From Discostella pseudostelligera (lineage: Eukaryota > Bacillariophyta > Thalassiosirophyceae > Thalassiosirales > Thalassiosiraceae): a stretch of 45,240 nt of DNA. The stretch spans positions 1-45,240 of the forward strand of contig JALLBK010000043.1 of assembly GCA_036940085.1 (NCBI GenBank). Direction: 5' to 3'. A program made the translations under genes and the position numbers. The notes below the pieces were generated by a model. It was not told the origin of the DNA, made no database searches, and was given only the letters and a program-made list of their open reading frames with translations. This document shows positions 1-8,234 of this stretch, in pieces; the first letter of the stretch is position 1; every line of letters starts with the position of its first letter.

Positions 1-99
1 GCATAATGATGTTGATTTGTTCTCCATTCACTGGTGGCTGCAAGCATTATTTGTGCATTGTCCATATTAGCTGCACACGGAACAATACAATACACAAAA

Positions 100-470
100 T
101 GTCGCCAGTGAAGAAGATGAAATCTACGAGACAATGATGATGATGGTGGCGACTCTCCTTGTGCAGGTGTTTGTGTATTGTTGTGTTACTAGACAAAGCA
201 AAAATATATTTGGTGCACAATGCTGACAATGAGATGACGACAACAGCAATGGTGATGATGACGAGAGCGTCAGTTACAGTGGAAGTAAAGAAGATGACAT
301 GACAAAGGCAACTCTCCTCGAGCAGGTTTCGGTGTATTGTTGTGTTGGACGAAGTGAAAATAAGATGTATTTGTTCACGACGGCCACGATGAAGACAACA
401 ACAACGGCGATGATGAAGACTTTGGCAGTGGAAGTGGGTGGAAGTGAAGAAGGTGACAACGACAACGGCG
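100..470. repeat. Imperfect ~159-bp tandem repeat, about two copies
   Basis: The block around 149-190 (ending in GTGTATTGTTGTGTT) recurs with substitutions around 308-349. The flanking GAAGAAGATGA and GATGATGA-rich parts recur in the same order, giving a period near 159 bp. Short open frames on both strands here (for example 299-607 +) are built only of this repeat and are not genes. No homology to a mobile element is visible. Confidence 0.55.
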
Positions 471-796
471 ATGGATACGATGACAATCAGCATGAAGAGA
501 AATGCGGATGGGTGGGGTCGGCAGGGGTGGCGCTGCCGATCAAAGGCGTTCAGTTGGGATGGGGGCAGGGATGTCAGCATATCCATAAATTGGACTGTAG
601 ATACTAATATTATGTGCTTGTGCTCATGGATTCAATGTTGGTTGCAATTCAAAGACAACTTGAGAAGCAATCAATTGCATGGTGTGAAATAAGGCCTTTA
701 GATTTAATGCAGTTGTACGAAGAGATAGACCTTATTTCAAACTAAATCAAATGCATTGTTTCTTTGAACAAGAACATTTTTGCGAAAATAGTTCAC

Positions 797-797
797 N
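797..797. other. Single-N assembly gap at the edge of a hexamer array
   Basis: One undetermined base sits exactly where unique sequence meets the CACCTG array. The true length of the array is therefore unknown, and the sequence to its left may not be directly adjacent. Confidence 0.95.
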
Positions 798-1410
798 CTG
801 CACCTGCACCTGCACCTGCACCTGCACATAGTACCACTCTGCTGCACCTCTGCACCTCTACACCTTTTCTGCTCTTAACCTCTAGACCTCTAGATGTCTA
901 GACATCTAGACCTCTAGACGTCTAGACATCTAGACCTCTAGACCTCTAAACTTCTAGACTTTTGAACTTCTAGACTTTTGAACTTCAAGCACCTGCACCT
1001 GCACCTGCACCTGCACCTGGACCTGCACCTGCACCTGCACCTGCACCTGCACCTGGACCTGCACATAGTACCGTTCTGCACCACGACACATCTACACCTC
1101 TTCAGCTCTAAATACCTCTAGACCTCTAGACCTCTAGACTTCTATACTTCTATACTTCTAGATTTCTAGATTTCTAGAACTCTAGACTTCTAGATTTCTA
1201 GTCTTCTAGACTTCTAGACTTCTAGACTTCTAGACTTCTAGATTTCTAGACTTCTATATTTCTATATTTCTAGACTTCTAGACTTCTATACTTCTATACT
1301 TCTAGACGTCTAGACCTCTAGACGTCTAGACGTCTAGACTTCTAGACTTCTAGACTTCTATACTTCTAGACTTCTAGACCTGCAACTGCACCTGCACCTG
1401 CACCTCCACA
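798..1410. repeat. Compound minisatellite: CACCTG hexamers around TCTAGA octamers
   Basis: CACCTG hexamer arrays lie at about 798-830, 990-1065 and 1378-1408, with GGACCTG variants. Between them, about 881-978 and 1110-1377 are filled by an 8-bp unit C-N-TCTAGA, where N is T, C, G or A, some copies decayed to CTATA or TTTGAA. Each octamer holds the palindrome TCTAGA. The segment GCACATAGTACC occurs after two of the hexamer arrays (about 823 and 1061), so a larger hexamer-plus-octamer block has also been duplicated. I see no coding capacity. Confidence 0.85.
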
Positions 1411-2340
1411 TTCACTCCTCCTTGTCACACAGACACAGCACTTGTCCTCTTGCCTCCTGCATACTAGACATTCTGATCCTTATACTACTAGTAACAAGAC
1501 AGATGAAGGATACATCATACTAGGGATAGGGTAGGGGTAATGATTTATGAATGTTTTGCTTCATCACAAAGCCAGCAGGAGGGGAGCAGGAGCAGGAGGA
1601 GGTGGTTTGAGGAGGGCACTGGTACTGAGTGCTACTAGTCACAGTCACCATCATGATGAGGATGCAAACACAACCAGAGGAGGAGGAGGAGGGATGATGA
1701 GGATGGAGTATCATGCCCAAGCACAAAAAGGACAAGGAAGAGTTTGCATGCACAACCAGATGACAGATGAGGAGGATGCCCCCCACAGCACAACAAACAA
1801 AGAAAAGGAAGAGTGTTTGCTGCATGCCACTGCTGCCGCTACCTCCTCCTACTCTTAACTCCTACTGCTTCTGATTCTGTTTTTTGAGACTTGGAGAGGA
1901 TGCTGGAGGCAGAGGTTGTTCATGATTTGCAGCACGAACAACATGAAGCGTTAGTCTTTTCAGCACTGTCCTCATTCTTGCTGGTCTGGTGGCAGTTTCT
2001 CTGCTTGCACCCAGGAGCAGCACACCCACCAGGGGGCTTGTGTTGTCATGAGGAGGAGATGGAGTGTTGTCCTCTATCCGCATCTTGCTCTTTATTGAAG
2101 GAACAAATCTCCCAAATCGTTTGTTGATAATGATTGATGACCACCTTTGAGCAAAGAGGTGGGAATGATTGGTGTTGTGTGAGTGTTGAGTGTTGAGGAG
2201 GTACATTTTTTGTCAGAGGTGTCATCAACAACTTCTTAATCCCAACATGATCATTTAGCGAATATTTGCACTACTCACTGTAGCCATCATCGCCAAACAA
2301 AACGATTAGTGACCGGAGCATTGACGCGTACGTCATTCTG
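1411..2340. other. Gene-free low-complexity stretch
   Basis: About 1560-1860 is rich in AGG/GGA triplets and 1860-2340 is mixed sequence. Open frames here on both strands are short, overlap each other, are compositionally biased and match no family I recognise. I find no convincing gene. Confidence 0.5.
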
Positions 2341-2382
2341 ATGAGAAATCGCTTGAAATCTTTGCCTGCTGCTATGCTTCGT

Positions 2383-2407
2383 GTCACGTCACGTCACGTC
2401 ACGTCAC
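2383..2407. repeat. (GTCAC)x5 pentamer array with phased ACGT cores
   Basis: Five exact tandem copies of GTCAC place an ACGT core every 5 bp, 0.5 kb upstream of the SRA gene start. ACGT-core sequences of the TCACGTCA kind are typical bZIP/CREB binding sites. The array may bind such factors (inference) or be a simple microsatellite. Confidence 0.6.
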
Positions 2408-2475
2408 AACACCTCCTCCACCCAAAAATCTGGAACCTTCACTTCAACGCACTTCGGAAAGAGAATCTTCTGGTT

Positions 2476-2496
2476 CTGGCGCGCCAAAACGCGCCG
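2476..2496. promoter_or_regulatory. Paired E2F-like sites upstream of the SRA gene
   Basis: The motif TGGCGCGCCAAAACGCGCC contains TTTTGGCGCG on the minus strand and an overlapping GGCGCGCC palindrome, which fits the E2F/DP consensus TTTSSCGC. It lies about 0.4 kb before the predicted start codon. Function is inferred from the motif only. Confidence 0.45.
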
Positions 2497-2525
2497 GCAC
2501 AGCAAATGGGAAATGATGACTTAGT

Positions 2526-2906
2526 ATGACCCACGTAGGAACCTGTAAAAAGACCTTCTCATGGTCGCCCGCTGACGCGCTGTTGCCACTTCTTCAACTC
2601 TGCACAGCAGTGCACAACCGCACAGCCAAAAGCATACAGCAAAAGGAGAGGAGAACTCAAAATCTACCGCCCATCATTGTGCAAGATGACGATGACACCG
2701 ACAGCCAACCAAACGAAGCCGGCAATACTCCGACCGCCTCCTACCCCTACCACAGTCCCCCTCCCCGCCAGAGATCAATCGAGGGCTGTGTAGGCATTTG
2801 TTACACCGTCGAACCTGGCGGCGGCGGTGGCGCTCGGGGGGCAAGCCAGGTCACCTACGCCCACCAGCAACATTGTGTCGCCGCGGCTTGTCGAGATCCA
2901 AGATGA
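2526..2906 (+). other. Possible upstream ORF (126 codons) overlapping the main start
   Basis: An ATG at 2526 opens a 126-codon frame whose stop TGA (2904-2906) overlaps the predicted SRA start ATG (2903-2905) as ATGA. The peptide is Pro/Gln/His-rich and resembles nothing I know. If the transcript begins upstream of 2526, ribosomes would meet this frame first, and the overlap would suit termination-reinitiation. If transcription starts further down, or the leader contains an intron, the frame is meaningless. Confidence 0.25.
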
Positions 2907-5900
2907 ATGGTCTCAGCACTGCCGCCCCTCACCCACCACCGCCGCGGTCATCATCGACTACTCTGATCACATCCCTCACCTCCCGTTCGAAATCAAAACA
3001 ATGTGGAGCGACTGGCACAGCGACAACATCGCTAGCGGAGGCACTGGCTACATCTGTGGCAGATTTGGTTTGTGATTTGGACCACCGAAAATTAATTAAT
3101 GGATCTACTGCCGCCGCCGCAGCTGAAGGAACGAAATTGGGATTGAAACTAACACAGCACCACACTCCAGTGACAACTGCTGCAAATACGGAAATTCAGT
3201 CAGCCACTAGTAGTACCCAATCTACAATGGACACATCATCATCCTCACAACCCTCTCCTCCCGCCACATCAGCCCCCCGCTCATCTATGAGTTCGGCCGT
3301 GGCTGATTTAGCCAGTGGAATGTCCGTTTTTCAACCAGCCAACATTAATGCCGCAACAACTACCTCCACCCCAATTGCCTCTAATTCTTCTCTCCAAAAC
3401 AATGCCCAACACCGCAATTACCATTTCAGCACCAAAACTATTAGCTCTGCACCAATAATTAGTGGCACCGCTGCGGCAGTCCTAGCGCTGCAAAGTGCAT
3501 CATCACTGCACGACAATCACTCCAATTACTACGACAATATAGTGTCATCCAACTCTGTTAGAGGATCGATTGTAAAACGAATATTTGCCACTGAAGATTC
3601 AGATGATACGGCTGCTGTCGTTGAAAATAATTCGAGTTGTGCAGCACAACATGTTCCCAACCCGCTATTGACAACATCAGCATCGCCACACTCTCCTTCG
3701 GGGGGAGACGGCGTGGTTATCCGACATGTCTCCTCTCCCACTATCAATACCACTGCCAGCAACTGCAGCAGCGGGAGCAACAGCAACTTCCATTCACCCT
3801 CATCGCATAATAACTCATCAACCACTGGAGTATGGACACTGCCGAAATTCCCAACACGATATTCAGATGGTGCACCCATTATTGCTGGAACTGCCGCCGC
3901 CGCACAGATGGAGGCTAGTATTGCCACTGCCGCACGTATCACGAGCCTATCTGCGGGAAGTCATGAAGAGGACTGTGGTGGTATTATTCATGCCGTGGCG
4001 AGTTTGGGACCATGTGGAGTAGTAGTTGGGGGTGGATCCTGCCATAGTCATGGATTTTCATCGCCTGGAGAGGGAGCAGGAGGTGCTGCAATCGAAACCG
4101 AATATCATTATTGGAATGGATCGACTACCGCCGGCCCACTGACAATAACAACGCAGGGATCTAAGACGTTATCGTGGGTGGACCATCGTGCGAATAATTA
4201 TTTAAGGGTCACCCCTGAAGATGGAAGCTCTACTGCTGGGGGATATTCGTTCCACTCATCACCTGCTCATCCAGTGGCATTGGTGTCATCCTCACAGCAC
4301 TGCACGACGTCCATCGATCATGGTTCACATACCACGGGGGGAGGAGGAGGCATGGACATGCTCGCGGAAATTACATGCCACGCACCCCCCATGATCCTTC
4401 CAACTGATTTATCACAAGATTCTACCACTACTTTTAATGCCACTTCATATCTACCGCAAAATGCCGAAATTATATCCGATCAAGAAACATGTTACCATGC
4501 GTCATCGCCCCAAGCATCAGCAGCGCAACATTCACAAATTCATGACCAACAGCGAGTATCGATCATCCCATCGTATCAAGAGATTTACCGTGAGATGGGA
4601 ATTCCGCACCAACATTCTTACAATCAGCGGCAGCCTCAACATCATTCTGCGCACCATTATAGCACATCTTCCTACTCTGTTGAAGAAATTGAAGTAGATG
4701 CTTGCCACATCTCTCACGCCTCCGATCACCAGCATCAGCAACAGCTATCCCACGGCGATTGCACTGACCCGAACATGTGTCAATTACATTCTCGGACGCC
4801 GACATTACATTTTGGACAGGTAAATCGAGATGATATCGAAGAGGGTAAAGAACTGTACACGCGAACGGACTTGTATCAATTCGGTGGACATGTCAGCGAG
4901 TCGAAGGACGTGCATGGCAATATGAAGGATGGGTGTGATAGCATAGTCATTTGGAATTTGGTAAGTCCGTCGAACGAATGTGGATATACGCTGAATGAAA
5001 TGCGATGCCCGTTGCCAACCTTCTTGCTGTTTTGTTTTCAATTCAACAATTTTAAGGAAAAAGACCTTCGGGAATGTGATGGGCTGCTTTGGTTCCTTTT
5101 CTCCACAGATCGGACAAATGGAGGAGGAGCATTATGTCAATCGTATCATAAAAAGCGTCCAATCCGAGTCTTTCGGTCTTCCCTCCTCGGTGGAAAATAT
5201 GCTCCCCCTTTCTTGGATGTGGAAGATGACGAAGAAGAGGATTCGGACGTAGCGTATCGATACGATGGACTGTATATGGTGCGTGCTGTGTGGGACATTC
5301 AAGGTCAGGAAACTGAATCACATCCTGTATGCGGAGAGAATGGTTGGCAAACATATTTCTTTACACGTCTTCCTAAACGACCGTTGGAGAAGGAAAAGTG
5401 GGAGGGCGGGATGGAATATAATGCCATGGGTTGTCAAGAGTTATGGAGTACCATACAAAAAATGCGTGGTGTGCGGAAGCCGAAGAAGTTTGAGATTCCT
5501 CCCCCACCGGTGAAGTTAGGGCAAATGAAGAAGTGCGCCATTACTGGACAATGGAAGGAACGAAAACGTGCAGGGTATGTTAAGCCTGTCGCTGAGATGG
5601 ATGTTGCTCCCCCAAAGCAAGTGTCGAAATCGAAGAGAGTAGAAGATATCGACTCATCAGAATTCAAACGTCGCGATGATGGTTATGTTGACGATTCAGA
5701 CTCAGATTGTTCGCAGGAACATCAGCATCACACGCCTTCTCACGACCAGTCGCCATCCAAAGTGTTGACACCTCGACCTCGGTTAAACTCTATCCCTGAT
5801 AAGAAGGCATCGCCCACCAATCATCATCATGATGCCGACTCGAGTGATGGTGAGTCGATCACATCCGACGTACGCTTCAATAGCAACATCGACCGGAGGA

Positions 5901-8137
5901 AGTCGACAACCTCTAGCGCCAACAATGGCGAATCTTCGAATAACGTGGATGTTTCCATGTTTTTCCCAAAGCGTGCCTCGGCGGCTAGAGCGGAGGCTGC
6001 AAATAGAGATATGTTCGGCGGTTCTAGAAGTTATAAGCGGAAATCGTCCGAATCTGCAGTCGCAGTGTCATACCAACCAGCACGAAGTGGTGCAGGACGA
6101 AAACGAACCAAGATAAGGCATCACGACGATTCTTCATCGTCTGAAGAGGAACAGTCTCCAGACCTCGTAGATTCATCAATCCTAACAATCGGATCACGTG
6201 TCCTTGTCTCCTACAAGGGACAATTGTTCAAGGCCACTATACGAAAACGTCGCGAGAAGGCCGGTGCGGACGATTTCTTAATTCACTACGATGGCAATAA
6301 AAAGTCAAATGTGCATTGGATAGGATCGGATCGAATTGATAAAATATTGGAGATCAACGTCGATACACCCCCACAGAGGAACAATTCGATGGCTTCACAA
6401 CGGAACAAGAGGACCAACGGTGAAACGAAGAAGTCTCTTCAGAATCAAGAAAGCATCGAAAGCAGTCAAAGCGATGATGTCAGGGATGAAGAAATGAGTG
6501 AAGCGGAGGAAGAGAAAATCGACTCTCATTGCAAAAGGAAAGATGAGGAGTCTGTATCGGAATCTCAAAATCACGATGCGCAGGGGGAAAAGAGCGAAGT
6601 TCCATTAAATAAAGAGAGGAACGTCGATATGCAGAATCAGTCGAGAAAGGCAGACAGTGGAGCGGGTGATAGTGAGGTATCAGAGATAAAAGAATGCAAA
6701 CCAGATAATGAAACTGTCAAAGGAGCTACCGTCGAGTCTCAGCCTGAAAGTCCCGTTCTAGAGTCAGGGGCAAGCATAAATGTTGAAGAGATGGAATCAG
6801 AGACAGATCTGGAGCAAGCTTCTTCCAACATCCAAACTGCAAAATCTCCAAAGGCTGCACCGAAAAAGAAACGTGAAACCACTGTCACTGATGTGTGCTT
6901 CGCTACTGCACCGAGGCCTTCCAGAAACATCGAATCTAGTGTCCATTCAGACGCACCAAACCGTGACACAACTCTGGCTGAGGCTGAGAGTAATAGTGTC
7001 GATGAAGCGAATGGGAAAGAATCCGATGAAAATTCCATAAGTAGCTCCGACAATCCGCCTGAAAAGCATGCATCAAGTGTGAAGACGGGCAAGTACAAGT
7101 ATTCCGAGGGAGGCCATGTCTACGTCGAGTACCGTAATATTCTCTATTCCTCCACAATCCTCAAGAGTAGAAAGAAACGCTCCACATCCGAGTATTTGGT
7201 GCACTATGAAGGTTACAAGAAGTCATCAAATACATGGGTGAAGGAGAGTGCGCTCCATGAGGTGAACGCGGCAACAACGCAACGCTTTGAGGTGCAGCGG
7301 CTAATTCATTGTGATAGTTTCAACCAATCCAATCAGGCATCTGATTTCCAGGAAGTCACAAAGCGGAGAGCGGCTTCAGATAGCGATCCTCCACCATCAG
7401 ATAGCAGTAGCCACTCTGTGGCGCTAAAGAAGCCTCCTCCCCGTAGAACCAGATCGGATGCATCGGATCTGACGTTGGGCACACTCGACTCTGGAGTCGC
7501 TTTCTTGGCCGGTTCAATGGTTTTTGTGGAATGGACGGGTGCATTGTATCTTGCAAAGATGCTCAAGAAGCGTTATTCTGGTGAGCACATGGAGTATCTT
7601 ATATCTTACGATGGGTATAAGAGCAATCACGATGCTTGGGTATCGGTTCAGAAGATTTACGAGGTCAATCCACAAACGAAGCGGGTTTTCAAGAAATTAT
7701 GTTCCGACCTAGCTGCTTCTAATGCTGGCAAGCAAAAACGACCTTCCCCCCCTGGCCCAAAGCAGAGAGAGACAAGGAGAAAGTCAGATGAAGTTGAAGA
7801 TGAGGCTTCAGCTAGGGGCAACGGCAAAAGTACTCCATCGCTTACCCGTGTTTTGTCGCAGTCTTCACGTACTTCAACCTCCTCTATCAACACTCATATG
7901 CAAGGAATCGAGACGGGCGTGGAATTCCTTCCCGGGTCGACACTCTTCGCCGTCTACAAGGATGGACTGTGCCTTGCCAAAATGCTGAAGAAACGTGGCA
8001 AGGGTGAATACACGGAATACCTCGTTCAGTACAACGGTTTGAAGAAGGTAGAGGAGGCGTGGGTATCTACTGGGTTAGTTTATGAAATTAATCCGCAGAC
8101 GAAGAGGATGTTCCGAAAGCTGTCGGTTACGAAATAA
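2903..8137 (+). CDS. SRA/YDG-domain protein with four chromo-barrel domains
   Basis: Predicted chromatin reader. Exons are 2903-4960 and 5057-8137 (96-nt intron, GTAAGT..TTTTAAG), giving 1712 aa. I start at ATG 2903 because the frame upstream has no ATG. Residues ~1-650 are Ser/Thr/His/Gln-rich disorder. An SRA (SET and RING associated) domain spans ~660-825: GCDSIVIWN, GGGALCQSYHKKRPIRVFRSS split around the KK, KYAPP, YRYDGLY. After acidic and basic linkers come four Tudor-knot/chromo-barrel repeats at ~1065-1118, 1371-1423, 1504-1568 and 1645-1711. They share the pattern V-x-V-x-Y..LY.AK.LKKR..EYLV.Y.GYKK...WV. Repeats 3 and 4 both end in NPQTKR and look recently duplicated. SRA domains bind modified DNA; chromo-barrels (MRG15, MOF, Esa1) bind methyl-lysine or nucleic acid. 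Finding both in one chain is unusual. Identity of the domains is fairly sure; the role is inferred. Confidence 0.85.
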   Translation: MNGLSTAAPHPPPPRSSSTTLITSLTSRSKSKQCGATGTATTSLAEALATSVADLVCDLDHRKLINGSTAAAAAEGTKLGLKLTQHHTPVTTAANTEIQSATSSTQSTMDTSSSSQPSPPATSAPRSSMSSAVADLASGMSVFQPANINAATTTSTPIASNSSLQNNAQHRNYHFSTKTISSAPIISGTAAAVLALQSASSLHDNHSNYYDNIVSSNSVRGSIVKRIFATEDSDDTAAVVENNSSCAAQHVPNPLLTTSASPHSPSGGDGVVIRHVSSPTINTTASNCSSGSNSNFHSPSSHNNSSTTGVWTLPKFPTRYSDGAPIIAGTAAAAQMEASIATAARITSLSAGSHEEDCGGIIHAVASLGPCGVVVGGGSCHSHGFSSPGEGAGGAAIETEYHYWNGSTTAGPLTITTQGSKTLSWVDHRANNYLRVTPEDGSSTAGGYSFHSSPAHPVALVSSSQHCTTSIDHGSHTTGGGGGMDMLAEITCHAPPMILPTDLSQDSTTTFNATSYLPQNAEIISDQETCYHASSPQASAAQHSQIHDQQRVSIIPSYQEIYREMGIPHQHSYNQRQPQHHSAHHYSTSSYSVEEIEVDACHISHASDHQHQQQLSHGDCTDPNMCQLHSRTPTLHFGQVNRDDIEEGKELYTRTDLYQFGGHVSESKDVHGNMKDGCDSIVIWNLVSPSNECGYTLNEMRCPLPTFLLFCFQFNNFKEKDLRECDGLLWFLFSTDRTNGGGALCQSYHKKRPIRVFRSSLLGGKYAPPFLDVEDDEEEDSDVAYRYDGLYMVRAVWDIQGQETESHPVCGENGWQTYFFTRLPKRPLEKEKWEGGMEYNAMGCQELWSTIQKMRGVRKPKKFEIPPPPVKLGQMKKCAITGQWKERKRAGYVKPVAEMDVAPPKQVSKSKRVEDIDSSEFKRRDDGYVDDSDSDCSQEHQHHTPSHDQSPSKVLTPRPRLNSIPDKKASPTNHHHDADSSDGESITSDVRFNSNIDRRKSTTSSANNGESSNNVDVSMFFPKRASAARAEAANRDMFGGSRSYKRKSSESAVAVSYQPARSGAGRKRTKIRHHDDSSSSEEEQSPDLVDSSILTIGSRVLVSYKGQLFKATIRKRREKAGADDFLIHYDGNKKSNVHWIGSDRIDKILEINVDTPPQRNNSMASQRNKRTNGETKKSLQNQESIESSQSDDVRDEEMSEAEEEKIDSHCKRKDEESVSESQNHDAQGEKSEVPLNKERNVDMQNQSRKADSGAGDSEVSEIKECKPDNETVKGATVESQPESPVLESGASINVEEMESETDLEQASSNIQTAKSPKAAPKKKRETTVTDVCFATAPRPSRNIESSVHSDAPNRDTTLAEAESNSVDEANGKESDENSISSSDNPPEKHASSVKTGKYKYSEGGHVYVEYRNILYSSTILKSRKKRSTSEYLVHYEGYKKSSNTWVKESALHEVNAATTQRFEVQRLIHCDSFNQSNQASDFQEVTKRRAASDSDPPPSDSSSHSVALKKPPPRRTRSDASDLTLGTLDSGVAFLAGSMVFVEWTGALYLAKMLKKRYSGEHMEYLISYDGYKSNHDAWVSVQKIYEVNPQTKRVFKKLCSDLAASNAGKQKRPSPPGPKQRETRRKSDEVEDEASARGNGKSTPSLTRVLSQSSRTSTSSINTHMQGIETGVEFLPGSTLFAVYKDGLCLAKMLKKRGKGEYTEYLVQYNGLKKVEEAWVSTGLVYEINPQTKRMFRKLSVTK
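4961..5056 (+). other. In-frame 96-nt intron inside the SRA domain
   Basis: Donor GTAAGT at 4961 and acceptor TTTTAAG ending at 5056 follow a pyrimidine-rich tract. Removal joins ..IVIWNL to EKDLRECDGLLWFLFSTDR and restores an SRA-like core. The intron length is a multiple of three and it contains no stop, so retention would insert 32 hydrophobic-rich residues into the domain without breaking the frame. A second AG (CCACAG, 5108) would shift the frame and lose the domain. Confidence 0.7.
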
Positions 8138-8234
8138 TGAACGGTTGCGAAAGGCTCAGTTTATTTCAGACTTATGAGAGCTGTTTCAACTTAAGTATAG
8201 GTCATAACATACATAACTTGAATTTGCAATACGA

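Noticed and set aside
299..607. Open frames inside the left-edge repeat
   Set aside because: They are composed of GA/TG-rich repeat units in several overlapping frames and match no family.
881..1377. CRISPR-like array
   Set aside because: The TCTAGA units are contiguous 8-mers with no spacers and no cas genes, in a eukaryotic nuclear context.
1547..1858. 103-codon plus-strand frame
   Set aside because: AGG-repeat low complexity, with an equally long frame on the other strand. No gene-like features.
2798..2902. 35-codon N-terminal extension of the SRA protein
   Set aside because: It begins at TTG, has no ATG, and is Arg-rich in a way typical of GC-rich leader read out of frame. ATG 2903 has a suitable context.
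4961..5108. 148-nt intron ending at CCACAG in the SRA gene
   Set aside because: The acceptor looks stronger, but the join shifts the frame and hits a stop at about 5250, losing the SRA domain. The 96-nt intron keeps it.
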